Notes: generated from the letters alone by a model not told the origin. Shown: positions 6,918 through 14,297, numbered from the stretch's first letter. The stretch: DNA of 16,355 bases from UBA830 sp036339975 (GCA_036339975.1 JAYYZV010000126.1:1-16355); one strand, 5' to 3'. Program-made: numbers and translations.

Positions 6918-7155
6918 ATGACCGAGATCACCACCATCTATACCGAAGAAAAAGCCCAGCAGCCCGGCGACATCGTGGCTTGCACTAATCTGCACGTCGT
7001 ACAAGAGCCTCAAAGACTGCCCCAACCCGATCGCCGCCCAGATAGAAAAAAGTCTTGGTGTGCGCGAATGGGTGGTGGATGTGATGGGGCCCGATTGCCT
7101 CGAGCAGACGCTGCTATCGGACCTCAAGCGGCAGCGCTACGGGCCATTAATATTT
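6918..7155 (+). pseudogene. Frameshifted remnant of a small unrecognised gene
   Basis: An ATG at 6918, with GGAG nine bases before it, opens a frame beginning M-T-E-I-T-T-I-Y-T-E-E-K with strongly GC-rich third codon positions until about 7000. From there this frame loses its coding character, while the +1 frame gains it, reading Y-K-S-L-K-D-C-P-N-P-I-A-A-Q and then V-R-E-W-V-V-D-V-M-G-P. Removing one base near 7000 would join the two into a continuous protein of about 78 residues ending near R-Y-G-P-L-I-F, just before the LacI-type operator. After that point codon bias fades, and the +1 frame runs open into the next gene without a stop. I do not recognise the family. It may be a decayed gene whose 3' end was replaced by the downstream promoter region, or a live gene with a one-base sequence error. 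Confidence 0.4.
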
Positions 7156-7158
7156 ACG

Positions 7159-7178
7159 CTGTGCAAACGATTGCACAG
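7159..7178. promoter_or_regulatory. LacI-type operator upstream of the M24 hydrolase gene
   Basis: CTGTGCAAACGATTGCACAG is a 20-bp palindrome with perfect eight-base arms and an ACGA centre. Even spacing with CG at the dyad is the usual LacI-family operator layout, in which the hinge helix inserts at the central CG. The inner 18 bp recur exactly at 13263-13280 beside the LacI-family gene. The site lies about 91 bp before the ATG of the M24 gene. A TTGCAC inside it, with TAAATT 17 bp further on (7194-7199), could be a weak -35/-10 pair, so binding would repress. Confidence 0.82.
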
Positions 7179-7269
7179 TCTCTGCGGGACATGTAAATTC
7201 GCATGTGTAAACTGCGGTCCGCGCAACCATAACGGGCCGGCCGCGACTGACTTTCAGGGGGAACCACCG

Positions 7270-8574
7270 ATGCCGCAGGATCTGTCCGATACTACCGCCT
7301 TTTCGGGGGATGACGATCTGAACCCCAATTACAACTGGGACCGCGCCATTCCGGCGCCTGGCCATTCGGCGGTCGACTTTGAAAAGAGAGTTGATTTTGA
7401 CCGGCTGCACAAATACCGCCTAGCCCGGGCGCAGGAGGCGTTGGCCGCGTCTGATCTCGGTGCGCTGCTGTGCTTTGACAACAATAACATTCGCTATATC
7501 ACCTCCACCGTTATCGGCGAATGGTCGCGCGACAAGGTGGCCCGCTATTCGCTGTTGCTGGGTGATGACGATCCGCATCTGTGGGATTTCGGTTCGGCGG
7601 CGGCACATCACCGACTGCACGCGCCATGGCTGCCGACCGATCACTGCCATGCCGGCATGCTAGGGCTGCGTGGCACGGTGCCGCCGGCGGCTGGGCTGAT
7701 GGACAGCGCCGCCAAGGAGATTAAGCAGATGCTGGTCGATGCGGGACTGGATAACATGCCGCTTGGCGTCGATATTTGCGAGCCGCCGATGATGCTGGCG
7801 CTGCAGGCCGAAGGCATCGAGGTGCGCGATGGCCAGCAGGTTATGCTGGATGCACGCGAGATCAAGAATATCGATGAGATCGTGCTGCTCAACCAGGCGG
7901 CCGGAATGGTCGATGCCGTCTATCACATGATCGGTGAGGAGTTGAAACCGGGCGTCCGCGAAAACGACATCGTCGCCAAGGCCAACGAGATGCTCTACGA
8001 GATGGGCTCCGACGACGTGGAGGCGATTAATGCCATTTCGGGTGAGCGATGCAACCCGCATCCGCACAATTTCACGGACCGCATGGTGCGCCCCGGCGAT
8101 CAGGCGTTTTTTGACGTCCTCCACGCTTATTCGGGCTATCGCACCTGCTATTATCGTACCTTCAATGTCGGTATGGCGACTGATGTGCAGGAAGACGCCT
8201 ACAAGCGATGCCGCGAATGGATTGACGCTTCGATCGATCTGGTGCGCCCAGGCGTTTCCACGGACGAGATCGCTGCCGTTTGGCCGGAGGCCAGCGAGTT
8301 CGGATTCTCCGACGAGATGGAGGCCTTCGCGTTGCAATTCGGCCACGGGCTCGGTGTTGCTATTCACGAACGGCCGATCATTTCGCGCCTGTGTTCGATG
8401 GACGATCCGAAGGAAATTAAGACCGGCATGGTGTTCGCTCTGGAAACTTACTGCCCGGCATCGGACGGTTTCTCTGCTGCCCGCATAGAGGAGGAAATGG
8501 TCGTGACACCCGATGGGCCACAGATAATCAGCTTATATCCGGCTCAGGAATTGCCGATTTCAGTGAAGTACTAA
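7270..8574 (+). CDS. M24-family (creatinase / aminopeptidase P fold) hydrolase with altered metal site
   Basis: This 434-residue protein has the two-domain creatinase/prolidase layout. An N-terminal domain starts about residue 40 with V-D-F-D-R-L-H-K-Y-R and N-N-I-R-Y-I-T. A C-terminal pita-bread domain starts about residue 195. Of the five M24 metal ligands, four are present: Asp282 (A-F-F-D-V-L), His359 (G-H-G-L-G-V-A-I-H-E-R-P), Glu392 (F-A-L-E-T-Y) and Glu407 (A-R-I-E-E-E). The second Asp, expected 11 residues after Asp282, is Cys293 (R-T-C-Y-Y-R-T-F). Relatives include Xaa-Pro dipeptidases, metal-free creatinase, ectoine hydrolase and the DMSP lyase DddP, so the substrate need not be a peptide. 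The ATG at 7270 has AGGGGG eight bases upstream; the longer frame would absorb the operator region and is rejected. It lies downstream of a LacI-type operator and 131 bp before the dehydrogenase-complex genes. Confidence 0.85.
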   Translation: MPQDLSDTTAFSGDDDLNPNYNWDRAIPAPGHSAVDFEKRVDFDRLHKYRLARAQEALAASDLGALLCFDNNNIRYITSTVIGEWSRDKVARYSLLLGDDDPHLWDFGSAAAHHRLHAPWLPTDHCHAGMLGLRGTVPPAAGLMDSAAKEIKQMLVDAGLDNMPLGVDICEPPMMLALQAEGIEVRDGQQVMLDAREIKNIDEIVLLNQAAGMVDAVYHMIGEELKPGVRENDIVAKANEMLYEMGSDDVEAINAISGERCNPHPHNFTDRMVRPGDQAFFDVLHAYSGYRTCYYRTFNVGMATDVQEDAYKRCREWIDASIDLVRPGVSTDEIAAVWPEASEFGFSDEMEAFALQFGHGLGVAIHERPIISRLCSMDDPKEIKTGMVFALETYCPASDGFSAARIEEEMVVTPDGPQIISLYPAQELPISVKY

Positions 8575-8619
8575 GGGATAACTACGATTATCATAACTGA
8601 TCCGTCCGCGGACCCAGAA

Positions 8620-8648
8620 TTGACAGCGGGCACCAAAGCCGCTGCTCT
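8620..8648 (+). promoter_or_regulatory. Possible sigma-70 promoter before the dehydrogenase-complex genes
   Basis: A perfect -35 hexamer TTGACA (8620-8625) lies in the 131-bp gap between the M24 gene and E1-alpha. At 17-bp spacing the -10 position reads TGCTCT, a poor match. The complex genes may therefore have their own weak start or simply be read through from the M24 gene. No LacI-type operator copy is seen in this gap. Confidence 0.22.
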
Positions 8649-8705
8649 GGACTCCAGTACAAGGCCGGGGTGACACTGTAGCGACGAAAGAAGGGGAGGC
8701 CATAC

Positions 8706-9773
8706 GTGGCAACCAAACCGAAGGCCACCGTACCTAAACGCAAGTCAAAAGCTACGCCGAAAAGAAAACCGGCGGTAAAAGGTGAGAACGACGACATTGG
8801 CGAGGCAACGCGGCTTGCGCTGTGGCGCTCGCTGCTGGAAATCCGCCATCTCGAACAGCGTGCCTACGACCTCTTTTTGCAGAACCTGATCAAGGGCACG
8901 TCCCATCTAGCGCTGGGGCATGAGGCGGTCGCCGCAGGGTTCGCTACCGCAATGGAAAAAAACGACTGGTCGTTTTGCACCTACCGTGGCCACCACCATA
9001 CGCTGGCGCGTGGCGCCTCAATGGAAGGCGTGTTGGGTGAGCTGATGGGCCGCGAATGCGGGCTGCTCCAGGGCAAGGGAGGCTCGATGCATCTGACATC
9101 AGTCGAACACGGGGCAATGGGTTCCTACGCTATCATCGGCGCGCATCTGCCTATCGCCATGGGGGCCGCGTGGACAGCGCAGTACAAAAATACCGGTCAG
9201 GTTTCCGTCTGTTTCTTCGGCGACGGGACGACAAATATCGGCGCGTTCCACGAGGCGCTGAACATGGCAGCCGTGTGGAAGCTGCCGGTGGTGTTTGTAT
9301 GCGAGAACAATCTCTATATGGAATACACGCCCATCAAAGACGTGACGGCGGTTGAAAACCCTGCCGGCGACCGGGCCGCGTCCTACGGCCTGCCCAAGAT
9401 CGTCATCGATGGCAACGACGCCGACGAGGTTTACCGCACCGCGCAGGATGCCTATGCCAAGGCGCGCGCCGGGGATGGGCCGTCGCTGATCGAGTGTCTG
9501 ACCTACCGCCATTCTGGCCACAGCCGCGCCGATCCCGGCGATTACCGTCCGCCAGGCGAGCTCGAGGCGTGGCTGAAAAAAGACCCCGTGCCGCGCTATC
9601 GCGACCGCCTTGCCGAATTCGGCATCGACGAGGAGGTGATTGCCGGCATTGATGCCGAAGTGTTGGTTCAGGTCGACGAAGCGACCGAGATTTCCAAGGC
9701 CTCGGCCGCGCCAGGAATAGAGCTGATTGACGTCGATGTCTGGGCCGGTGGGGGTACGGCATGGCGGAACTGA
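8706..9773 (+). CDS. Thiamine-diphosphate dehydrogenase E1 component, alpha subunit (acetoin/pyruvate dehydrogenase type)
   Basis: This 355-residue E1-alpha chain belongs to a multienzyme complex that decarboxylates a 2-oxoacid (or cleaves acetoin) with thiamine diphosphate and passes the acyl group to E2 lipoate. The cofactor motif is visible as F-F-G-D-G-T-T-N-I-G (GDG at 172-174) ending in C-E-N-N (NN at 201-202). Other family blocks are Y-R-G-H-H-H-T-L and G-K-G-G-S-M-H, then R-H-S-G-H-S-R-A-D-P. The catalytic part is about 325 residues, the size of acetoin or pyruvate dehydrogenase E1-alpha, and is shorter than typical branched-chain E1-alpha. An extra N-terminal stretch (residues 2-25) is very rich in Lys, Pro and Ala. 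The start is GTG with GGGGAGG six bases upstream. The 3' end overlaps E1-beta by 13 bp. The true substrate is open. Confidence 0.9.
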   Translation: MATKPKATVPKRKSKATPKRKPAVKGENDDIGEATRLALWRSLLEIRHLEQRAYDLFLQNLIKGTSHLALGHEAVAAGFATAMEKNDWSFCTYRGHHHTLARGASMEGVLGELMGRECGLLQGKGGSMHLTSVEHGAMGSYAIIGAHLPIAMGAAWTAQYKNTGQVSVCFFGDGTTNIGAFHEALNMAAVWKLPVVFVCENNLYMEYTPIKDVTAVENPAGDRAASYGLPKIVIDGNDADEVYRTAQDAYAKARAGDGPSLIECLTYRHSGHSRADPGDYRPPGELEAWLKKDPVPRYRDRLAEFGIDEEVIAGIDAEVLVQVDEATEISKASAAPGIELIDVDVWAGGGTAWRN

Positions 9774-10738
9774 CCTATAGAGAGGCGGTGGCCGATGCTA
9801 TCGCTCAGGAAATGCGCCGAGACGAGGATGTGGTCTTCCTTGGAGAGGATATCGGCGCTGCGGGCGGCGTGTTTAAGGCGACCGTCGGGCTGCTCAACGA
9901 ATTCGGCCCGGCACGCGTGCGTGACACCCCGATTTCCGAACAGGCCATTCTGGGGGCGGCCATGGGTTCTGCTATGACTGGGCTCAGGCCGATCGCAGAG
10001 ATCATGTTCTCCGATTTCCTTGCGGTCTGCTGGGATATTGTCGCTAACGAGATCGCCAAGGCGCGTTACATGACCGGCGGCCAGATGAGCCTGCCGCTGG
10101 TGATCCGCACCGCTAACGGCGGCGGCTCGCGTTTCGGCGCACAGCATTCCCAGTCAGTCGAGAACTGGGCGATGATGGTGCCGGGTCTAAAGGTTGTGGC
10201 ACCCTCGACACCTGCCGACGTTAAGGGGCTCCTCGCGGCGGCAATCCGCGATCCGGATCCGGTGATGTTCTTCGAACAGAAATCTCTCTACCCCATCAAG
10301 GGAGAGGTGCCGGATGGCGAACTGGTCGACGAGCTGGGCACTGTGAAGGTGCTGCGCGGCGGCGACGACGTGACCATTGTGGCTCTAGCCGCCATGGTGC
10401 CACGGGCGCTGAAGGCTGCCCATGAATTGTCTGCCGAGCACGGTATAGAGGCGACGGTGGTCGACCTGCGCTCTCTAGTGCCGCTCGATACGCAGACTGT
10501 TCTTTCGGAGGTATCGAATACCGGTCGGCTCGTGACAGTCGAAGAAAACCCCCGTCTTTGCGGCTGGGGCGCGGAGATCGCCTCCATTGTGGCGGACGAA
10601 ATTTTCTGGGATCTCGATGGACCGATCATCCGCATCACGACGCCGCATATTCCCTTGCCCGCAGCCGATGAACTAGAAGACGCCACCATGCCGTCGGTCG
10701 AGCGCATCGTCCGCGAAGTGGTTGAGAAGATCGACTGA
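9761..10738 (+). CDS. Thiamine-diphosphate dehydrogenase E1 component, beta subunit
   Basis: This 325-residue E1-beta chain completes the alpha2beta2 E1. It begins L-T-Y-R-E-A-V and carries F-L-G-E-D-I-G. The cofactor-activating glutamate is in P-I-S-E-Q-A-I (Glu60), and the active-site His in G-A-Q-H-S-Q (His129) is followed by P-G-L-K-V-V-A-P-S-T-P. The C-terminal transketolase-like domain has V-D-L-R-S-L-V-P-L-D and V-T-V-E-E-N. Length and motifs are ordinary for acetoin/pyruvate-type E1-beta. Its start overlaps E1-alpha by 13 bp, and its TGA shares one base with the E2 ATG (TGATG), indicating translational coupling along the operon. Confidence 0.92.
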   Translation: MAELTYREAVADAIAQEMRRDEDVVFLGEDIGAAGGVFKATVGLLNEFGPARVRDTPISEQAILGAAMGSAMTGLRPIAEIMFSDFLAVCWDIVANEIAKARYMTGGQMSLPLVIRTANGGGSRFGAQHSQSVENWAMMVPGLKVVAPSTPADVKGLLAAAIRDPDPVMFFEQKSLYPIKGEVPDGELVDELGTVKVLRGGDDVTIVALAAMVPRALKAAHELSAEHGIEATVVDLRSLVPLDTQTVLSEVSNTGRLVTVEENPRLCGWGAEIASIVADEIFWDLDGPIIRITTPHIPLPAADELEDATMPSVERIVREVVEKID

Positions 10739-11982
10739 TGGTTATGGATGTCGTTATGCCGCAGCTGGGCGAGACCGTATCGGAAGGCACGGTGTCGGCC
10801 TGGCATGCCGAGGTCGGCGACAAGGTGTCGACCAAGACGCCGCTGTTCGATGTGTCGTCAGATAAGGTGGAGATGGAAGTGCCCGCGCCTTCTGAAGGCA
10901 CGTTGCTCGAAATCCGCATCGAGGCCGGTGCAACCGTCCCGGTAGGCGAGGTGTTAGCCATCATTGGTAAGGAAGGTGAGAAAATCGTTGCCAAAGCTGG
11001 TGCCCGACCTGCGAAGTTGCCCCAACCGGCTGCTTCCGCACCGGCACGGGCAGTTGCTTTGAAAGCATCAAACCGGGATCCCAACGGTAACCCGTTGTCC
11101 CCGTCCGTCCGCCGTCTGGTGGCCGAGAATAATATCGACCCGGCGTTGATTGCAGGTAGCGGAGCCGGCGGGCGTATTAAAAAGAAAGACATTCTCAGCC
11201 ATCTCGCCGGTGGTAGCGCTGGGACGGTAACGCGCGGAGCTCCAGCAACCGCGCAGATACAGTTCACCGGCGAGACCGAGGTCATTCCGTTCAACAATCT
11301 GCGCAGGGTGACGGCCGAGCACATGGTGCGGTCGAAGGCGACCAGTCCGCACGTCCTACAGGCGGTGGAGGCTGATTTCGGCCGCGTTGCGAGCGTGCGA
11401 AAAACTATGGCTCTCCAGTGGAAGGAGCGGGAAGGCTTCTCGCTGACCTGGCTGCCATTTGTCGCTCGCGCCGTATGTATCGGGATCTGTGATTTTCCGC
11501 GCGTGAACGCGCAGATACACGGCGAGAGCTTGGTCGTGCATCGTCGCGTTAATCTGGGCATTGCCGTCGACCTCGATTTCGACGGGCTGGTGGCACCGGT
11601 GGTGAAGGACGCCGACCGCATGTCGCTGCCGGAACTGGCCCGCGCCATTCGCGATGTTTCTGATCGCGCCCGTCAGGGCAAGCTTACGCCCGACGATTTT
11701 ACCGAGGGCACGTACACGATTTCGAACTCGGGTGTCTTTGGGACGATGATCACCGCGCCAATCATCAACCAGCCCCAGGTTGCAATTCTGTCTACCGATG
11801 GGATTACCAAGAAACCGGTGGTGGTCGAGAACGAGGACGGCGAGAGCATCTCTATTCGCCCAGTCGGTGTGTTGGCGCAGAGCTTCGATCACCGCGCCAT
11901 CGACGGCGCCTATTCAGCGGCGTTCCTGCATCGAGTAAAAGAGGTGATTGAGGCGACGAACTGGTCAACGACCGTTTTGTAA
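10738..11982 (+). CDS. Dihydrolipoyl acyltransferase E2 component with one lipoyl domain
   Basis: This 414-residue E2 core protein has three recognisable parts. A lipoyl domain (about residues 1-80) has the lipoylation Lys in S-S-D-K-V-E-M-E-V (Lys43). An Ala/Pro linker is followed by a peripheral-subunit-binding domain (about 120-156) with S-V-R-R-L-V-A-E and G-G-R-I-K-K-K-D. A catalytic domain ends with the acyltransferase motif D-H-R-A-I-D-G (His385, Asp389). It transfers the acyl group from lipoate to CoA. No E3 (lipoamide dehydrogenase) gene follows; the next gene is a convergent LacI-family regulator, so E3 must come from elsewhere. The start is directly coupled to the E1-beta stop. The substrate could be acetoin, pyruvate or a branched 2-oxoacid; the sequence does not decide. 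Confidence 0.92.
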   Translation: MVMDVVMPQLGETVSEGTVSAWHAEVGDKVSTKTPLFDVSSDKVEMEVPAPSEGTLLEIRIEAGATVPVGEVLAIIGKEGEKIVAKAGARPAKLPQPAASAPARAVALKASNRDPNGNPLSPSVRRLVAENNIDPALIAGSGAGGRIKKKDILSHLAGGSAGTVTRGAPATAQIQFTGETEVIPFNNLRRVTAEHMVRSKATSPHVLQAVEADFGRVASVRKTMALQWKEREGFSLTWLPFVARAVCIGICDFPRVNAQIHGESLVVHRRVNLGIAVDLDFDGLVAPVVKDADRMSLPELARAIRDVSDRARQGKLTPDDFTEGTYTISNSGVFGTMITAPIINQPQVAILSTDGITKKPVVVENEDGESISIRPVGVLAQSFDHRAIDGAYSAAFLHRVKEVIEATNWSTTVL

Positions 11983-12061
11983 GGCGCGGTGGTTAAAGAT
12001 TGACGGTTTTTTCTCAATATCAAGAGGCTCTGTCTTCCGCCCGGATTAAGACTGATTGAAT

Positions 12062-13090
12062 TCAGGGATTCACGGTTGCCGTCGACCCTCGAATAATCAA
12101 TTCGGGCCGCAAGGCAGTCGCCCGTGCCGGCGAATTTGGGGTTTCTATCAGTTCTACTAATCGTCGCGCGGCTTCACGTCCGAGCTCGTAGTGCGGAATT
12201 CGAATGGTGGTCAGCGGTGGTGTCAGTCGGTCGACGAAGGGCATATCGTTAAAACCCGTAACTGATAAGTCGATGGGACAGGACAGGCCTGCGTCGCCAA
12301 TCGCTTCATAGGCGCCAAGCGCTAGGAGGTCGTTGGCGGCGACAATCGCGGTGAAATCCTTACCGCCGGAGATTAGTTTCGCTGCAGCTCGTAATCCTTC
12401 GTCCTCTGAAAATGCACGGGTTTCCGCCACCAAGTTCTCATCGGCCGCAAGACCTTCAGCGGCCATTACCGATAAGAAACCGCGGCGACGCGCTTCCCCA
12501 GTGGAGAGGGCACGCGGCCCGGCGATGTGCGCGAGTTTCGTGTGACCTAAAGAATTTAGGTGGCGGACAGCAAGTGAAATGCCCAGCACGTCGTCGTTCA
12601 CGATGGAGGACACGCCGTCAGCCTCTGCGGTTCGGTTGACGAGGACGAGCGGCAGACCGTCTTTTAGGCACTCGGCAACAAGGGGGTCGTCTCGCCGCGC
12701 GGTGGCGAGAATCAGCCCGTCGATTTGGCGTGCGCGCATATTGGCAACGGCATCGGTCTCTCGGGCCGCGATATTATCGCTGTTGCCGAGTATGGCAGTA
12801 TAACCGCTGGTGCCTAGCCCGTCTTCGATGCCCCGGATGATTGGCGGAAAAAGGGGGTTGGTGATATCCGGAATCAGCACGCCAATAGTGTTGGTTCGTC
12901 TAGTTCGCAGGCCGCGGGCTGCCTGATTGGGTTGATATCCCAGTTCATTAGCTGCGTCAGTCACCTTGGCGACGATTTCCGGTGTGATCCGACCGCGTGT
13001 CGCGGGATTGAGAACGCGGGATACTGTCGACGGATGGACGCCCACTTTTTCAGCGACTTCACGTATCGTGATCCGGCCGCGGTTGGACAT
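12062..13090 (-). CDS. LacI-family transcriptional regulator
   Basis: This 342-residue regulator has an N-terminal helix-turn-helix, I-T-I-R-E-V-A-E-K-V-G-V-H-P-S-T-V-S-R-V (residues 7-26). A hinge helix with Q-P-N-Q-A-A-R-G-L-R-T follows, and from about residue 65 a periplasmic-binding-protein-like effector domain opens with I-G-V-L-I-P-D-I-T-N-P-L-F and ends with R-P-E-L-I-I-R-G-S. It presumably represses until a small catabolic substrate binds. It is transcribed divergently from the hydroxyacid dehydrogenase and convergently with E2. The ATG at 13090 has GGGA upstream and gives the standard N-terminus. The 18-bp operator beside it and the copy at 7161-7178 are the likely targets; the operator 170-190 bp upstream of its own start may also allow autoregulation. 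Effector unknown. Confidence 0.93.
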   Translation of the reverse strand: MSNRGRITIREVAEKVGVHPSTVSRVLNPATRGRITPEIVAKVTDAANELGYQPNQAARGLRTRRTNTIGVLIPDITNPLFPPIIRGIEDGLGTSGYTAILGNSDNIAARETDAVANMRARQIDGLILATARRDDPLVAECLKDGLPLVLVNRTAEADGVSSIVNDDVLGISLAVRHLNSLGHTKLAHIAGPRALSTGEARRRGFLSVMAAEGLAADENLVAETRAFSEDEGLRAAAKLISGGKDFTAIVAANDLLALGAYEAIGDAGLSCPIDLSVTGFNDMPFVDRLTPPLTTIRIPHYELGREAARRLVELIETPNSPARATALRPELIIRGSTATVNP

Positions 13091-13251
13091 ATTCTTATTC
13101 CCAATCCTTAGTCTGCTTCAGCCCTCTACACCTCCTAGCCACCCTTAGGGATCATCCTGCCGGCGGACGGAATAAGGCGCGTGTGGCGCGTTACCGCGGG
13201 AGCGAATTCAAAGTTCGATTGCTTGCCACGGCCTCGGCGCCGGCGGTACAT

Positions 13252-13258
13252 TGTGCAA
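13252..13258 (+). promoter_or_regulatory. Extra operator half-site
   Basis: TGTGCAA repeats the left arm of the adjacent full operator, whose own TGTGCAA starts at 13263. The two half-sites are 11 bp apart, about one helical turn, on the same face of the DNA. It might support side-by-side binding or be a decayed second operator. Seven bases alone could be chance. Confidence 0.35.
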
Positions 13259-13259
13259 C

Positions 13260-13283
13260 AAATGTGCAAACGATTGCACATTT
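13260..13283. promoter_or_regulatory. LacI-type operator between the regulator and the hydroxyacid dehydrogenase gene
   Basis: The core TGTGCAAACGATTGCACA (13263-13280) is extended by AAA on the left and TTT on the right, giving ten-base arms around ACGA with CG at the dyad. The core is identical to the site before the M24 gene. It lies 45-68 bp upstream of the dehydrogenase ATG, a typical promoter-overlapping repressor position, in the 237-bp divergent region that also serves the LacI-family gene. No strong -10 hexamer was found beside it. Confidence 0.85.
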
Positions 13284-13327
13284 GCCCGCAAGCATCAATA
13301 ACGTAAGCATTTAGAAAGGGGCTGATC

Positions 13328-14266
13328 ATGCCGAGACAGGATTTATTGCAGCATAAAATCGGATGGATCGGTACTGGCCGCATGGGCTTTGCCATGGCGC
13401 AGCGGTTGCTGAAAAACGGGGCCGATGTCGCGGTGTGGAACCGGACAAAATCCAAAGCCGAACCGCTGGCGTCCGACGGTGCGACCGTGGTTGATAGTCC
13501 GGCCGATCTGGCAGACCGAGATATAGTGTTTACCATGGTCGGCGGGCCGGCTGATTTCGTGCAGGTAACTCTGGAAGACGGCGGCGTGCTATCGCAGACA
13601 CGCAAACCGAAGATATTGATCGATTCCACGTCCGTTGACGAAGAAGCCTCGTCGGCCGTGCGTGCGGCGGCGGCGAAGATGGGCGTGCCTATGCTGGCGG
13701 CGCCGGTGTCTGGTAACGCTAAGGTAGTCAAGGCCGGGAAACTGACTTTCGCGGTCTCCGGCCCTGAAGATACCTATAACGAAGCGCGGCCCTACTTGGA
13801 TGCCATCGGGCGCGGGTCGTCTTATGTCGGCGAAGGTGAGCTGTCGCGATTTATCAAGATCTGCCACAACGTGATGCTCGGTGTGGTAATTCAGAACATG
13901 GTAGAGATCACCGTTCTGGCCGAAAAAGCGGGTGTACCCCGTTATGCCTTTCTCGATTTTCTTAATAACAGCGTGATGGGGTCGATGTTCACGAAGTATA
14001 AGTCCCCATCGTTGATCAACCTCGATTACTCAGTGACTTTTACTCCGAAGCTATTGTTAAAGGACTTGGATCTCGGCCTCGCGGCAGCACGGGCCGAAGG
14101 TGTCCCTATGCCTGTTACTGCGGCCGCGCGTGAAGTGGTGCAGATGCTGATCGGCAACGGCTATACGGAAGAGGATTTTGCCGCATTACTATCGATGCAA
14201 GCGAAGGCCTCCGGTCTGCGGCTTAAATCCGAAGACAAACAGGTATCGGACGGTTTGTCGGACTGA
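13328..14266 (+). CDS. Beta-hydroxyacid dehydrogenase (3-hydroxyisobutyrate dehydrogenase / tartronate semialdehyde reductase family)
   Basis: This 312-residue NAD(P)-dependent dehydrogenase interconverts a beta-hydroxyacid and its semialdehyde. The N-terminal Rossmann motif is I-G-W-I-G-T-G-R-M-G (11-20). V-W-N-R-T at 36-40 places an Arg after the second strand, as often seen in NADP-preferring relatives. Next come I-D-S-T-S-V and the substrate loop A-P-V-S-G-N, where Asn130 stands in place of the usual second Gly of SGG. The catalytic Lys is in F-I-K-I-C-H-N (Lys177, Asn181). AAAGGGG precedes the ATG. It directly follows the operator and leads an operon with two TauE/SafE genes, the first starting 31 bp after its stop. 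Members of this family act in valine, glycerate/glyoxylate, sulfonate and other pathways; the substrate is not assigned. Confidence 0.9.
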   Translation: MPRQDLLQHKIGWIGTGRMGFAMAQRLLKNGADVAVWNRTKSKAEPLASDGATVVDSPADLADRDIVFTMVGGPADFVQVTLEDGGVLSQTRKPKILIDSTSVDEEASSAVRAAAAKMGVPMLAAPVSGNAKVVKAGKLTFAVSGPEDTYNEARPYLDAIGRGSSYVGEGELSRFIKICHNVMLGVVIQNMVEITVLAEKAGVPRYAFLDFLNNSVMGSMFTKYKSPSLINLDYSVTFTPKLLLKDLDLGLAAARAEGVPMPVTAAAREVVQMLIGNGYTEEDFAALLSMQAKASGLRLKSEDKQVSDGLSD

Positions 14267-14297
14267 CAATCTTCCGAATGCCTGTTATTTCAGGCGG

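Noticed and set aside
7060..7269. An N-terminal extension of the M24 protein from a GTG at 7060
   Set aside because: It runs through the palindromic operator and the gene remnant. The ATG at 7270 has a strong AGGGGG site and fits the family's N-terminus.
9403..9762. An Arg-rich antisense frame within E1-alpha
   Set aside because: Its composition (Arg/His/Pro) is typical of a GC-rich shadow frame. E1-alpha on the plus strand has full motif support.
11983..12061. A possible terminator between E2 and the LacI gene (T-run TTTTTT at about 12007-12012)
   Set aside because: No convincing GC stem precedes the T-run; only four-base pairings could be found.
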